The notes beneath the pieces are model-generated. The model had not been told where the DNA came from and did not search any database. It saw only the letters and a program-made list of their open reading frames with translations. The translations under genes were made by a program, and so were the position numbers. A DNA stretch of 64,000 nt from Ancylobacter aquaticus (GTDB lineage Bacteria > Pseudomonadota > Alphaproteobacteria > Rhizobiales > Xanthobacteraceae). Positions 50,357-59,071 of this stretch are shown in pieces. Within the stretch, counting starts at the first letter, position 1; every line of letters begins with the position of its first letter. The DNA is taken from the NCBI RefSeq assembly GCF_004339465.1, contig NZ_SMFY01000002.1, positions 372,001 to 436,000 on the forward strand, given 5' to 3'.

Positions 50357-51526
50357 TTAGCGGATCGTGCCGGCCTCGGCGAGTGCGGCACGGCGCTCGG
50401 CGGAAAGGCCGAGAAGCGTGCCGAACACGTAATCATTGTCCTGTCCGATAGCCGGCGTCGGCGCGAAGGCGCCGCGCCAACCATCCTCGGTGAGCCAGGG
50501 CAGGGTGGCCATCTGCACCTTGCCGTCGATCTCGCCGAACATGGCGCGCTCGCGCATGTGCGGATCGGCGACAATGTCCGCCATGTGGCGCGAGCGCGAG
50601 GCCGGCACGCCCTCTGCCTGCAAGGCGACCTCGATGGCGCGCGCGTCGCGCGTGCGCAACCAGGCGGCGACGCGGTTATTGATCTCGTCCTTGGCCGCCA
50701 GGCGCTCCTCCGCCGTCGCCGCGAAGGGCTGGCTGTCGAGATTGGCCTCGGCCATGACACGGCACAGGCCCCGCCATTCCTCATCCGTCCGCACCGAGAG
50801 CGCCAGCCAGGCGTCGTCGCCGGCGCATCGGAAGCACCCGGAGGGCGCCGCGCCCGTCTCGGTCGTGCTGCGCGCCTCCGGCACATCGCGGCCCAGCGCG
50901 GCGTGCAGCAGTGCCTCGGGGAGCAGGGCGACGGTCGCCTCAAGCATGGACAGGTCGACATAGGCGCCCTGTCCGCTCCGCCGCCAGTGACGGATGGCGG
51001 CGAGGATGGCAGTGGTCTCCCACAGTGCGGTGATCGGGTCGGTCCAGGCCGGCAGGATGCCCATCGCCTCCAATGCCGCATTGGGCTCGCCGATCATGCC
51101 GACCCGGCCGCTATAGCCCTGCAGCAACGAGCCATAGGCCAGAAGGTCCTTCTCCGGCCCGGTCCGTCCCATACCGGAGGCAGACACGAAGATGATGTCC
51201 GGCTTGATCTCGCGCAGTGTGTCGTAGGACAGGCCGTATTTCGACAACACGCGCGAGGAGAAGTTTTCGACCACCACATGGCTGGAGCGCACGAGATCGC
51301 GGATCAGTTCCTGCCCCTCGGGCGTGGTGATGTTGAGCGTGGCGCTCCGCTTATTGTTGTTGATCACCGAGAACATGCCGTCGCGGACGGAGAATTCCGG
51401 CCGCGTGGAGGATTCGATCTTGATGACCTCCGCGCCCATGGCGCCGAGCATCTTGGTGGTCATCGGGCCGGCCATGACCCAGCTGAAATCGATGATGCGG
51501 ATGCCTTCGAGGGCGAGTTCGTTCAT
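50357..51526 (-). CDS. CaiB/BaiF CoA-transferase, subunit or paralogue 1
   Basis: The 389-residue class III CoA-transferase has DFSWVMAGPMTTKMLGAMGAEVIKIE, VVVENFS, and the expected catalytic Asp in AWTDPITALWETTAILAAI before GQGAYVDLSMLEA. Its ATG overlaps the stop of the neighbouring CoA-transferase gene by one base, with GGGAGG upstream. The tight pairing suggests a heteromeric enzyme of the BbsEF or SmtAB kind, which is inference. Confidence 0.93.
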   Translation of the reverse strand: MNELALEGIRIIDFSWVMAGPMTTKMLGAMGAEVIKIESSTRPEFSVRDGMFSVINNNKRSATLNITTPEGQELIRDLVRSSHVVVENFSSRVLSKYGLSYDTLREIKPDIIFVSASGMGRTGPEKDLLAYGSLLQGYSGRVGMIGEPNAALEAMGILPAWTDPITALWETTAILAAIRHWRRSGQGAYVDLSMLEATVALLPEALLHAALGRDVPEARSTTETGAAPSGCFRCAGDDAWLALSVRTDEEWRGLCRVMAEANLDSQPFAATAEERLAAKDEINNRVAAWLRTRDARAIEVALQAEGVPASRSRHMADIVADPHMRERAMFGEIDGKVQMATLPWLTEDGWRGAFAPTPAIGQDNDYVFGTLLGLSAERRAALAEAGTIR

Positions 51527-52755
51527 CACAGGCCTCCCACGGCGCTACGCTTGGCGGTCATGCCGCTCTCGGCGAGGAGAGCGGCGAGCAGGGCCTGCCC
51601 CCCGCCGGTCCTTGCGGGTGCCGCCATCTCCCCGCCGCGCGCCAGTTCGTCGCCGCTCTGGCTGACAAAGCGGAAGGGAAGGGCCGGCATCGGCAGCGCC
51701 GTGCCGTCGGCGAAGCGGACATCGTTGAAGAACTGGCGGGCCCGGAGTTGTACGTTCTCGATGAGGTCTCGCGGGGTGCTGACCGGAAAGCAGGCCACGC
51801 GCGCCTGCTTGGCGGCCTCGACCACGTCGCGGTTGCGCTGTGTGGTCGACCACTGAGCCATCAATTCCTGCAACCGGGCGGCGTTGCCGGTGCGCACGAC
51901 CCGGTCGCCGCACAGGCTGGCATCGCGCGTCCAGCCGGGATGGCCCATCACCTCGCACCAGCGTGCCCATTGATGGTCCTCGCGCGGCGACACCATCACC
52001 GCGCCGTCGGCGCAGGGCAGATACCAGACGAGCCCCCCGGCGATGGTGAGACCCTTGGAGGGGTCGCGCCGGCGGTTGGTCACGTCCATGCCCGCCTGCC
52101 AGTCGGCGAAGGGCTCCACCAGCATGTAGACCAGCAAATCCTCATGGGAAAGGTCGACCAGCGGCCCGGGCCGCGCGCCGTCTGCGGCCTCGACGGCCCA
52201 CAGCGCGGCAATGGCAACGACAAGGCCACCGGCCATGTCGCCCTCCCAATCCGCGCAGCCGACGGGGGGCGTTGCTTCCGGGTCCGTGACCGGGCTTGCC
52301 TGATGGAAGGCGAAACCGCTCGCATGCTGCTGAATGAAAGAGGAGGAGGGGCGGCCCGTCCCCGGTCCCGACAGGCCCTGCGCCGAGACGACGAGCGTGG
52401 CGGGACGCTGAACCCAATCAGGCGCGGCACCGCGCAACGCACGGTCGGTGGCGATCACGAGGTCCGACCGTCCGGCGAGTTCGCCGAGAAGATGCCAGCC
52501 TCCCGCCGTTTCGCCGTCAAGGCTTACCAGCGTCTTGCCACAGTTGAGATAGGCAAAGAGCGCGCTTTCACCGCCCGGCGTGAATGGCCCCTGGCCACGC
52601 AGCGCATCGCCCTCCGGCGGCTCTACCTTGACCACCTCGGCGCCGAGATCGGCGAGCAGGCGCGCACCGAAGGCGACGGAGATGTCGGAGCCGAGCTCAA
52701 GCACCTTGAGATCGGCCAGCGGGCCTCGAAAAGGAGGGGGTGTGAAACGATTCAT
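51526..52755 (-). CDS. CaiB/BaiF CoA-transferase, subunit or paralogue 2
   Basis: The 409-residue class III CoA-transferase has LKVLELGSDISVAFGARLLADLGAEVVKVE, GQGPFTPGG, and a candidate catalytic Asp in DWEGDMAGGLVVAIAALWAV. It is more divergent than its neighbour. The start at 52755 lies within a LacI-type palindrome (52743-52754) and lacks a strong ribosome site; longer frames upstream run into the permease gene. Confidence 0.9.
   Translation of the reverse strand: MNRFTPPPFRGPLADLKVLELGSDISVAFGARLLADLGAEVVKVEPPEGDALRGQGPFTPGGESALFAYLNCGKTLVSLDGETAGGWHLLGELAGRSDLVIATDRALRGAAPDWVQRPATLVVSAQGLSGPGTGRPSSSFIQQHASGFAFHQASPVTDPEATPPVGCADWEGDMAGGLVVAIAALWAVEAADGARPGPLVDLSHEDLLVYMLVEPFADWQAGMDVTNRRRDPSKGLTIAGGLVWYLPCADGAVMVSPREDHQWARWCEVMGHPGWTRDASLCGDRVVRTGNAARLQELMAQWSTTQRNRDVVEAAKQARVACFPVSTPRDLIENVQLRARQFFNDVRFADGTALPMPALPFRFVSQSGDELARGGEMAAPARTGGGQALLAALLAESGMTAKRSAVGGL
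52743..52754. promoter_or_regulatory. LacI-type site TGAAACGATTCA overlapping a start codon
   Basis: TGAAACGATTCA lies across the initiation codon of the second CoA-transferase. It matches the element before the ABC operon, the MaoC pair and the lyase. Because the bases also encode Met-Asn-Arg-Phe, chance is possible. Confidence 0.45.
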
Positions 52756-52814
52756 ATCAGTCTCGACATGTTGCGGTCGTATCATTTGGCGGGCGAAGGC
52801 GTCGTGGGTCGGTG

Positions 52815-54527
52815 TCAGGCGTCGCGCAGGCTGGAGCGCCATTGCTGCTGGCTTCGTAGAAGGACCTTGGTGATGAGCACCTGCAGCAGCTTCACGCCTG
52901 CGGAGGTGTAGAGGATCATCAGGGCCATGGCGCACGCGGCGCCGTCATCGCCGGTGTCGTTCAGCGCCACCACAGCTATCGAGGCGACCTTGGTGGTCGA
53001 GGCGTAGATGAAGATGACGCCGGCAACCGTCGTCATCGCGTTGACGAAGAAGAAGGTGGCGATGTCGATGATGGCGGGGATCGAGATCGGGATCGTCACC
53101 CGCCGCAGCGTGGTCCAGAAGGACACGCCGAGCGCCTGCGAAGCGGCCTCGAATTCATTGTCGATCTGCTTCAGCGCGGTCAGCGCCATAAGGTGCGGCA
53201 CCGTGTAATAGTGGCCGATGGTGCACATCACCATGATCGCCATCGTGCCGTAGAGCACGTTGAGCGGGTTGCTCGGCAGGTTGAAGAAGAACACGTAGCC
53301 GAGGCCGAGCACGATGCCCGGCACCGCCAGCGGCACCATGGCGACGATGTGGTAGCCCAGCAGCACGCGCGAACCCCTGCGGTGCTTTTCGGTGAGATAG
53401 GCCCCGCAGAACGCCATGACGGTGCCGAACAGCGCGGTCCACGCCGCCATCTCGACACTGTTCCAATAGGACAGCCAGCCGCCGGGATCGAAGGCGCCGA
53501 AATTGAAGTTGTCGAAGGAGAAGGAGAGATTGTACGGCCACAGCGTCACGAAGGACGCAAAGATGGCGGTGCCGATGATGCCAAGGATCGGTATGGAAAT
53601 CAGTACCGCCACCGCCAGCATGAGGCGGTCGAACAGGCGCGAGGGCGTGGGCTGCAGCATGACAGCCCGGGAAGTTAGCTGCGAGGTCTGGTGCTTGTAG
53701 GTCAGGCGCTCGACCACGAAGGTCAGAACCGCGGGAAGCAGCAGGATGACGCCGATCACCGCGCCCATCTGGAAGTTCGCCTGCCCGATGATCTGTCGAT
53801 AGACATCCACCGCGAGCATGTTGAATTTGCCGCCGATAACCTTGGCAATACCGAAATCGACGATGGCCGTGGTGAAGACCACGAAGCTCGCATTGATCAG
53901 GCCGTAGCGCACGCCGGGGAATGTGATGGTCCAGAAGATGCGCCAGCGCGACGTGTTCAGCGTCTCGGCGGCTTCATAAAGGCGCGCATCGGCAGTCGCC
54001 AGCGCGGTGGTCATGATGAGCACGACGAAGGGCAGGCAGTGGAACACCTGCGCCATGATGATGCCGACCGGGCCATAGATGGTGTGGCCGAACATCAGCC
54101 ATTTCAGATAGCCCTGATTGCCGAAGATATAGATCAGCGCGATCGCTGGCAGCAGCGACGGGGCAAGGATCGGCAGCAGGGCAATTCCCTTGAAGGCCCC
54201 CTTCAGCGGAATGCAGCTGCGGGTGAGCGCGTAGGAGAACAGGAAGCCGAGCGGCACCACCAGCGCCACCGTCAGGGAAGCGACCCACAGGCTGTTGATG
54301 AGCGACTGCCGCAGGATCGGGTCGGTGGCGTAACTGACGAAGTTGGCCAGCCCGACGAAATTGCCCTGATGATCTTCAAAGCTCTGCGACAGCAGCGCAT
54401 AGAGCGGCAGCACGATGATGACGAGCGCGATGGTGAGCATCAGCACGCCCGTCACGAGCCGCGATGCCTTCTCCCAGTCGATACCCGGGCGAAGCGCCGG
54501 AGCGGGGCTGGTGGCGAGATCGGTCAT
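52815..54527 (-). CDS. ABC transporter permease, fused double permease (iron(III)/phosphonate type)
   Basis: The 570-residue protein contains two permease halves, each with about six helices and an EAA-type loop (YEAAETLNTSRWRIFWTITFPGVRYG in the first; FEAASQALGVSFWTTLRRVTIPISIPA in the second). This duplicated layout is typical of FbpB and of the permeases annotated for 2-aminoethylphosphonate. The ATG overlaps the ATPase stop by four bases. Confidence 0.93.
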   Translation of the reverse strand: MTDLATSPAPALRPGIDWEKASRLVTGVLMLTIALVIIVLPLYALLSQSFEDHQGNFVGLANFVSYATDPILRQSLINSLWVASLTVALVVPLGFLFSYALTRSCIPLKGAFKGIALLPILAPSLLPAIALIYIFGNQGYLKWLMFGHTIYGPVGIIMAQVFHCLPFVVLIMTTALATADARLYEAAETLNTSRWRIFWTITFPGVRYGLINASFVVFTTAIVDFGIAKVIGGKFNMLAVDVYRQIIGQANFQMGAVIGVILLLPAVLTFVVERLTYKHQTSQLTSRAVMLQPTPSRLFDRLMLAVAVLISIPILGIIGTAIFASFVTLWPYNLSFSFDNFNFGAFDPGGWLSYWNSVEMAAWTALFGTVMAFCGAYLTEKHRRGSRVLLGYHIVAMVPLAVPGIVLGLGYVFFFNLPSNPLNVLYGTMAIMVMCTIGHYYTVPHLMALTALKQIDNEFEAASQALGVSFWTTLRRVTIPISIPAIIDIATFFFVNAMTTVAGVIFIYASTTKVASIAVVALNDTGDDGAACAMALMILYTSAGVKLLQVLITKVLLRSQQQWRSSLRDA

Positions 54528-55693
54528 GGCTGTGCCGCCTCGCGAATCTGCCCGGACTGGGAAGCCGGGAACACCGCGCAACGCTCGCGCGGCAGGCAGA
54601 CGCCCACGCGGTCGCCGACCGTCACGGGCAGGTCGGACATGTCGCGACTCGACAGGTCCGCCACCACTTCGGCATCGCCAAGCGCGGGCACGACAAGGCT
54701 GGCCCGCCAGAACGCGCCCAGAAACTCGAGATGCGTCAACCGCGCCGGCAAGGTATCGCCGGCCTCGCTGCCGGTAAGCGCCCGCAGGCGAAGCTGTTCG
54801 GGGCGCAGGCAGGCAATGACGTCGCCCTGGTTTTCCGGCGTGTCATAGGGAGCGGGAACGGGGAAACTCAGGCTTCCGACCGTCAACCGGCCGTTGCTCA
54901 CATACCCCGGCAGGATGTTCATTTTTCCCACGAAGCCGGCAACGAAGAGGCTGCGCGGCCTGTGGTAGATCTCCGTCGGCGTCCCGATCTGCTCCACCTC
55001 GCCATCGCGCATCGCGACCACGCGGTCGGCCATGCTGAGCGCCTCTTCCTGGTCGTGTGTGACCATGATGGTGGTGAGGCCCAGCCGCCGCTGCAAATCG
55101 CGGATCTGCTGGCGCAGATGAACGCGAACCTTGGCGTCGAGCGCACTCAGTGGCTCGTCGAGCAGCAGAAGCCGGGGGGAGGGGGCGATGGCGCGGGCAA
55201 GGGCGACGCGCTGTTGCTGACCACCGGAAAGCTGGGCCGGGTATTTCTTCTCCGAGCCCTTCAGGTCGATGAGTTCAAGCAGTTCGTTCAATCGGGAATC
55301 GATATCCGACGACGCCAGCCTGCGGTTGCGCAACCCGTAGACGATGTTCTCACGCACGTTGAGATTGGGAAACAGCGCGTAGGACTGGAACAGGATGCCG
55401 AACTGGCGCTGAGCTGGCGGCAGGTCGGAAATGTCCTGGTCGAGGCTGTGAATGGTGCCCGCATTCTGGCGCTCAAGCCCGGCGATGATGCGCAGCAACG
55501 TCGACTTGCCACATCCCGAGGGACCGAGGAAGCAGACGAACTCGCCAGCCTCCACATCCAGCGTCACATTGGAAAGCGCCTTGAAGCTCCCGAAATGCTT
55601 GTCGATGCCGGTAACACGCAGAAACGGCGCCGCGCGGGCTTCGTCATCGCCATAGGGCGCGAGGTGCTTGGCGGGACGGGAGACGTCAAGCAT
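54524..55693 (-). CDS. ABC transporter ATP-binding protein (iron(III)/phosphonate type)
   Basis: The 389-residue ATPase has Walker A GPSGCGKST, ILFQSYALFPNL, signature LSGGQQQR, Walker [25 protein letters not shown] and a C-terminal TOBE region. The start at 55693 is followed by an N-terminal extension of 24 residues before the nucleotide-binding fold. First gene of the ABC/CoA-transferase operon; the 5' region holds a good promoter and a LacI-type site. Confidence 0.93.
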   Translation of the reverse strand: MLDVSRPAKHLAPYGDDEARAAPFLRVTGIDKHFGSFKALSNVTLDVEAGEFVCFLGPSGCGKSTLLRIIAGLERQNAGTIHSLDQDISDLPPAQRQFGILFQSYALFPNLNVRENIVYGLRNRRLASSDIDSRLNELLELIDLKGSEKKYPAQLSGGQQQRVALARAIAPSPRLLLLDEPLSALDAKVRVHLRQQIRDLQRRLGLTTIMVTHDQEEALSMADRVVAMRDGEVEQIGTPTEIYHRPRSLFVAGFVGKMNILPGYVSNGRLTVGSLSFPVPAPYDTPENQGDVIACLRPEQLRLRALTGSEAGDTLPARLTHLEFLGAFWRASLVVPALGDAEVVADLSSRDMSDLPVTVGDRVGVCLPRERCAVFPASQSGQIREAAQP

Positions 55694-55995
55694 GGGACAG
55701 GGCCTCGCTGACGGCGGGAAGGGCAGGGTGGAAGGCGCGGGCAAGGCCGGCGGACGGAAGGCCACGACGCTCCCGGCCGGGCAGCGGGCTGACCCCGGCC
55801 GCGCGTCTGGCTGTCCATGGCGGTGTCAGCGGGCGAAAAGATCTGGCGGTGAAAACCGCGCACGCAGCCGCGCGACAGCGCGGCGCTCCGGGCTGGGACA
55901 TGATTTCCTCCTGAATGGCGTCGCCCTGTGCGCGGTCGGTCAAGAACCGAAGCGCTGGCAACGTCCGTGCCTGTCTATGCAGGTCGTTTGATTGA

Positions 55996-56024
55996 ACGAT
56001 ATGCCGCGTTAAACGATGTGGCAA
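55996..56024 (-). promoter_or_regulatory. Promoter of the ABC/CoA-transferase operon
   Basis: On the minus strand a TTGCCA -35 box (56019-56024) is separated by 17 bases from a TATCGT -10 box (55996-56001). The LacI-type operator lies just upstream of the -35. Confidence 0.5.
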
Positions 56025-56031
56025 GAAAGAA

Positions 56032-56045
56032 ATGAAACGGTTCAT
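56032..56045. promoter_or_regulatory. LacI-type operator ATGAAACGGTTCAT
   Basis: The near-perfect 14-bp palindrome matches the TGAAACGnTTCA element. It lies 7 bases upstream of the -35 box of the ABC operon and 52 bases downstream of the LacI 1 stop codon. Confidence 0.6.
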
Positions 56046-56096
56046 CACTCAATCGCGAGACGTCCGGCGCGTCGTGGCGAGGGGGCCCGGGCGGTG

Positions 56097-57146
56097 CTAG
56101 CCGGGGCGGGGCGTCCGGTCGCTCGGGGCCGCGCAGGAGCCGCGAATGATGAATTCATGCGTGACGGTGATACGCTGCCAGGTGGAGCTGTGCCCGCCGG
56201 CGAGGTGGTCCAGCAACAATTCCGCCGCGCAGCGCCCCGTCGCCGCCCAATCATAGCGGATCGCGGTGATCGGGGGCTCGATCAGCGCCGCCAATTCGGT
56301 ATCGCCGAGCGTCACCAGCGACAAATGCCGGGGAATGCTCAGGTTCAGCAGCCGCACCGCCTCGATGACACCCGCGAGGTGGCCGCCGCTCGCCACGATT
56401 GCCGTGGCCGGGTCCCGGCCGATCAACGAGGAGTAGGCCGCGTCCCTTCCATAGGGATGCTGGCGCCCGCCGGAATGGATGAGATCGCGCGGCACCTCGA
56501 CGGCGAGATCGGTGAAGGCGGCCTCGAAGCCGCGCAAGCGCTCGCGGCCTGAGTGAGTGATGGCAGGCACGGTGATAAGGCAGATGCGCCGATGGCCGAG
56601 GCCGAGCAGGTAGCGCGTCGCGCGATAGGTGCCCTCGTACTGATTGGTAAGGACGCAGTCGACATCGAGGTCGATGACCCTTTCCAGCATCACCAGCGGG
56701 ACAGAGAAGTCGTGCAACTGGGCCCGGGTCGCTTCATCCTTGTCATTCGCCACCATAACGATGACGCCATCGACCCGTCGGCGCTTGAACTGTTCCAGCA
56801 CATCGCTCTCCCGCTCCCGGTCGGAGTGCGAATTGGCCAGGAACAATGTGTAGCCGGCCCGCGTCAGAACAGGTTCAAGACCCGTCACGGCGGCGGCGGT
56901 GAGCGGATTCTGAATATCCGGCATGAGGACGCCAATGACGCGGCTCTGACGCGAACGCAGGCTCTGGGCCACCGGATTAGGCTCATAGCCGAGTTCGAGA
57001 ATGGACTGCGCGACGCGCTGGCGCAGCGACGCGTCGACATTTTCCGCATGATTCAGCACACGCGACACGGTGCCAAGCGAGACGCCGGCGTGCCGGGCGA
57101 CATGCTTGATGGTGACGGCTGCTGAACGGGCGGGCGGCTTTTTCAC
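56097..57146 (-). CDS. LacI-family regulator 1
   Basis: The 349-residue product has the N-terminal helix-turn-helix VTIKHVARHAGVSLGTVSRVLN, hinge helix region NPVAQSLRSRQSR and a periplasmic-binding-like effector domain (DGVIVMVAND, GYTLFLANSHSDRERE). The GTG at 57146 gives the right domain start; the frame extends 64 residues further with low-complexity sequence, and neither start has a good ribosome site. It is paralogous to LacI 2 at 62062 (both have GTYRATRYL-LGHRRI-LITVP) and shares its recognition-helix residues. Confidence 0.88.
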   Translation of the reverse strand: MKKPPARSAAVTIKHVARHAGVSLGTVSRVLNHAENVDASLRQRVAQSILELGYEPNPVAQSLRSRQSRVIGVLMPDIQNPLTAAAVTGLEPVLTRAGYTLFLANSHSDRERESDVLEQFKRRRVDGVIVMVANDKDEATRAQLHDFSVPLVMLERVIDLDVDCVLTNQYEGTYRATRYLLGLGHRRICLITVPAITHSGRERLRGFEAAFTDLAVEVPRDLIHSGGRQHPYGRDAAYSSLIGRDPATAIVASGGHLAGVIEAVRLLNLSIPRHLSLVTLGDTELAALIEPPITAIRYDWAATGRCAAELLLDHLAGGHSSTWQRITVTHEFIIRGSCAAPSDRTPRPG

Positions 57147-57485
57147 GAAGAGGGCAGGTGCTGAAATCGGAGGGGAACTGCGCCATCGGCGCGGGGCGCA
57201 CGCCGTTGGCGCGAGCGGCACTTTAGGCTCATGTTCGGTGGCGCAGCAAGCTGGTCCAGCCGGCAGGTGTTGGGCGGCAGGCGCGGCGCGAACGGGCCGG
57301 GGCACCTCCAGCACCGCTTGACAGGCGGTAGGCAACACGCCAATTCTGTCGACACTATTTATTCGTTCGCGCTCAGCCGTTGTGCGTCCGGGGGATTTGT
57401 CCTCCTGTCAGCGTGAGGCGGTCGACATTTTGCTCCGCGCTGCCGTATGCCTTCCGGCACCGCTCCACTTGAAGAGTAGCCAGCC
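57147..57485. other. Gap between LacI 1 and the hydrolase operon
   Basis: No supported gene. The region near 57147-57338 could encode an N-terminal extension of LacI 1. It contains a TGTCGACA site at 57347 and a GGTCGACA half-match at 57420-57427. Confidence 0.4.
57347..57354. promoter_or_regulatory. TGTCGACA operator before the hydrolase operon
   Basis: The copy continues as TGTCGACACTATT, identical over 13 bases to the site before the M29/NicX-like gene at 32704, 24.6 kb away. It links this operon to GntR 2 rather than to the adjacent LacI. Confidence 0.6.
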
Positions 57486-58265
57486 ATGGAAGTGGTCGAC
57501 CTGCACGGCACCGTAGGGGGCTCCGGCGAGGAACTGGTTCTTCTCCACCCCATCGGGCTCGACAGCACTTTCTGGGGAGCGATGCCGGCCATGCTCGCCC
57601 ACACCCACCGCGTTCTGCGGCTTGACCTGCGGGGCTTTGGCGGCTCCTCGCTGGGGGTTGAGCCCGCGCCAATCCAGGCCTATGCCGCCGACGTGCTTCA
57701 CGCGATCCGCCGGCACGGCCTTCACCGCCCCGCCGTGCTCGGCCTGTCCTTTGGTGGCATGATTGCCCAGACCCTGGCGCTGGAACATCCGGGGAGCGTG
57801 TCCCGGCTCATATTGTGCGGATGCCCCGGCGGCATTCCTGCCGAGGCGCGGCCGGCCCTGCGCGAGCGGGGCGCCGCGGCCGAGCGCGACGGCATGGAAT
57901 CCGTCGTTCCCCTCACCGTCGATCGGTGGTTCACGCCCGCTTTTGTCGACAGTCCAGTGGTGGAACGGGTGCGGGCGCGGCTGCGCAGCAACAGCGTCCG
58001 CGCCTGGTCCGAAGGCTGGCAGGCGATCAGCGACTTCGACGCCCTGCCGTGCCTCGGCGCTATCGACGTGCCCACGCTCGTCGTCGCGGGGGAGCAGGAC
58101 GCGGCCACCTCGCCGGCCGCCTCCGCCGCGCTTGCCGCCGCCATCCCCAGTGCCCGCAGCGTAACGCTTCCCGGCGCGCCGCACATGATGCAGTTGGAAA
58201 CCAGCGGCCTGTTCACCGAAGCGGTCAGCAATTTTCTGGCCGGCCGGCCTGTCGGCGCGGGCTAA
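57486..58265 (+). CDS. Alpha/beta hydrolase (3-oxoadipate enol-lactonase-like)
   Basis: The 259-residue hydrolase has HPIGLDSTFWGAM, the elbow GLSFGG with Ser88, the acid in AGEQDAAT and the His in GAPHMMQ. This is the PcaD/enol-lactonase style of sequence. It heads a three-gene plus-strand operon with a second hydrolase (12-base gap) and a small dimeric-barrel protein. It may hydrolyse a lactone or ester formed in the neighbouring acid pathway. Confidence 0.9.
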   Translation: MEVVDLHGTVGGSGEELVLLHPIGLDSTFWGAMPAMLAHTHRVLRLDLRGFGGSSLGVEPAPIQAYAADVLHAIRRHGLHRPAVLGLSFGGMIAQTLALEHPGSVSRLILCGCPGGIPAEARPALRERGAAAERDGMESVVPLTVDRWFTPAFVDSPVVERVRARLRSNSVRAWSEGWQAISDFDALPCLGAIDVPTLVVAGEQDAATSPAASAALAAAIPSARSVTLPGAPHMMQLETSGLFTEAVSNFLAGRPVGAG

Positions 58266-58277
58266 GGCGCTGCGGCC

Positions 58278-59069
58278 ATGGAACATCCCCTTTCGCATGT
58301 GCTGACCGGAACCCGGCGTGACTTTGCGCTGCTGCTCATTCATCCGATGGGCGCCGACCTGACATTCTGGGACGATTTCGTTCTCGCGGTTGACGGGCGC
58401 GCGACGACATTGGCAGTGGATCTTCCCGGTGCCGGCTCCAGCCCGGGCGGCAGCGGGCCGGTGTCACTCGACGCTCGGGTCGCCGCGCTCGAAGGCCTGC
58501 GGCAGGCCCTGGAGATCGACAGGATCGCCATCATTGCCTGTGCGGTCGGGACAATGACGGCCGGCCTCTACGCCGCAACCTTCCCCGAGGTCATTACTGC
58601 CCTCGTTCTGGCCAACCCCACCCCGGCCAGCGCACCCGCCGCCCGCCAGATGCTGGCGGAGCGGGCCGAAGCCGTGCGTACGGGCGGCATGGCGGCAGTG
58701 CTGCCGGGCGCGGTGGAGCGCGCTTTCCTCGAACAGCCGCAGGATGCGCGCTATTTCCAATACATGAAACGTTTCGCCGGGCAGGACCCTACAAGCTATG
58801 CCTCGGCGCTGCTCGCGGCAGCGCAGGCGGATGCGACGGAGGCTTTTGCCGCGATCGCGTGCCCCACTCTATTAGTGCCCGGCCGCCACGACGTTCTTCT
58901 GCCGCTGGAACGGGCGGAAGCTGTCGCGGCGCTTGCCCCTCACGCCCAGCTGATCGTGATGGAGGATGCCGCGCATTTCGTTCCCTACCAGCAGCCGGCG
59001 CGCTTTGCCGAACGGGTGCTGGATTTCATCGGCCGCGAGGTCGGAACCGCCCCCACTTCCGGAGTGTGA
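58278..59069 (+). CDS. Alpha/beta hydrolase homologue with the nucleophile replaced
   Basis: This 263-residue paralogue of the previous hydrolase aligns without gaps at the elbow, but the Ser-containing GLSFGG reads ACAVGT here: the nucleophile position is Ala89 with Cys88 just before it. The Asp (GRHDVLLP) and His (DAAHFVP) are kept. It may be inactive and act as a partner of the first hydrolase, use the shifted Cys, or catalyse a non-hydrolytic step. It starts 12 bases after the first hydrolase. Confidence 0.88.
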   Translation: MEHPLSHVLTGTRRDFALLLIHPMGADLTFWDDFVLAVDGRATTLAVDLPGAGSSPGGSGPVSLDARVAALEGLRQALEIDRIAIIACAVGTMTAGLYAATFPEVITALVLANPTPASAPAARQMLAERAEAVRTGGMAAVLPGAVERAFLEQPQDARYFQYMKRFAGQDPTSYASALLAAAQADATEAFAAIACPTLLVPGRHDVLLPLERAEAVAALAPHAQLIVMEDAAHFVPYQQPARFAERVLDFIGREVGTAPTSGV

Positions 59070-59071
59070 AC

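Larger units (their letters stand above)
55694..56096. other. Leader and promoter region of the ABC/CoA-transferase operon
   Basis: This 403-bp gap has no gene. The promoter is at its far end, so the message would carry an untranslated leader of about 300 bases. I found no riboswitch-like structure by eye. Confidence 0.45.

Noticed and set aside
57944..57951. TGTCGACA inside the first hydrolase gene (and another at 1133-1140 inside the exported protein gene)
   Set aside because: Both are within coding sequence and lack extended symmetry; GTCGAC is frequent in codons of this GC-rich genome.
58765..58776. TGAAACGTTTCG within the second hydrolase gene as a LacI operator
   Set aside because: It lies mid-gene, encoding Met-Lys-Arg-Phe. 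It could be an auxiliary site, but I have no evidence beyond the match.
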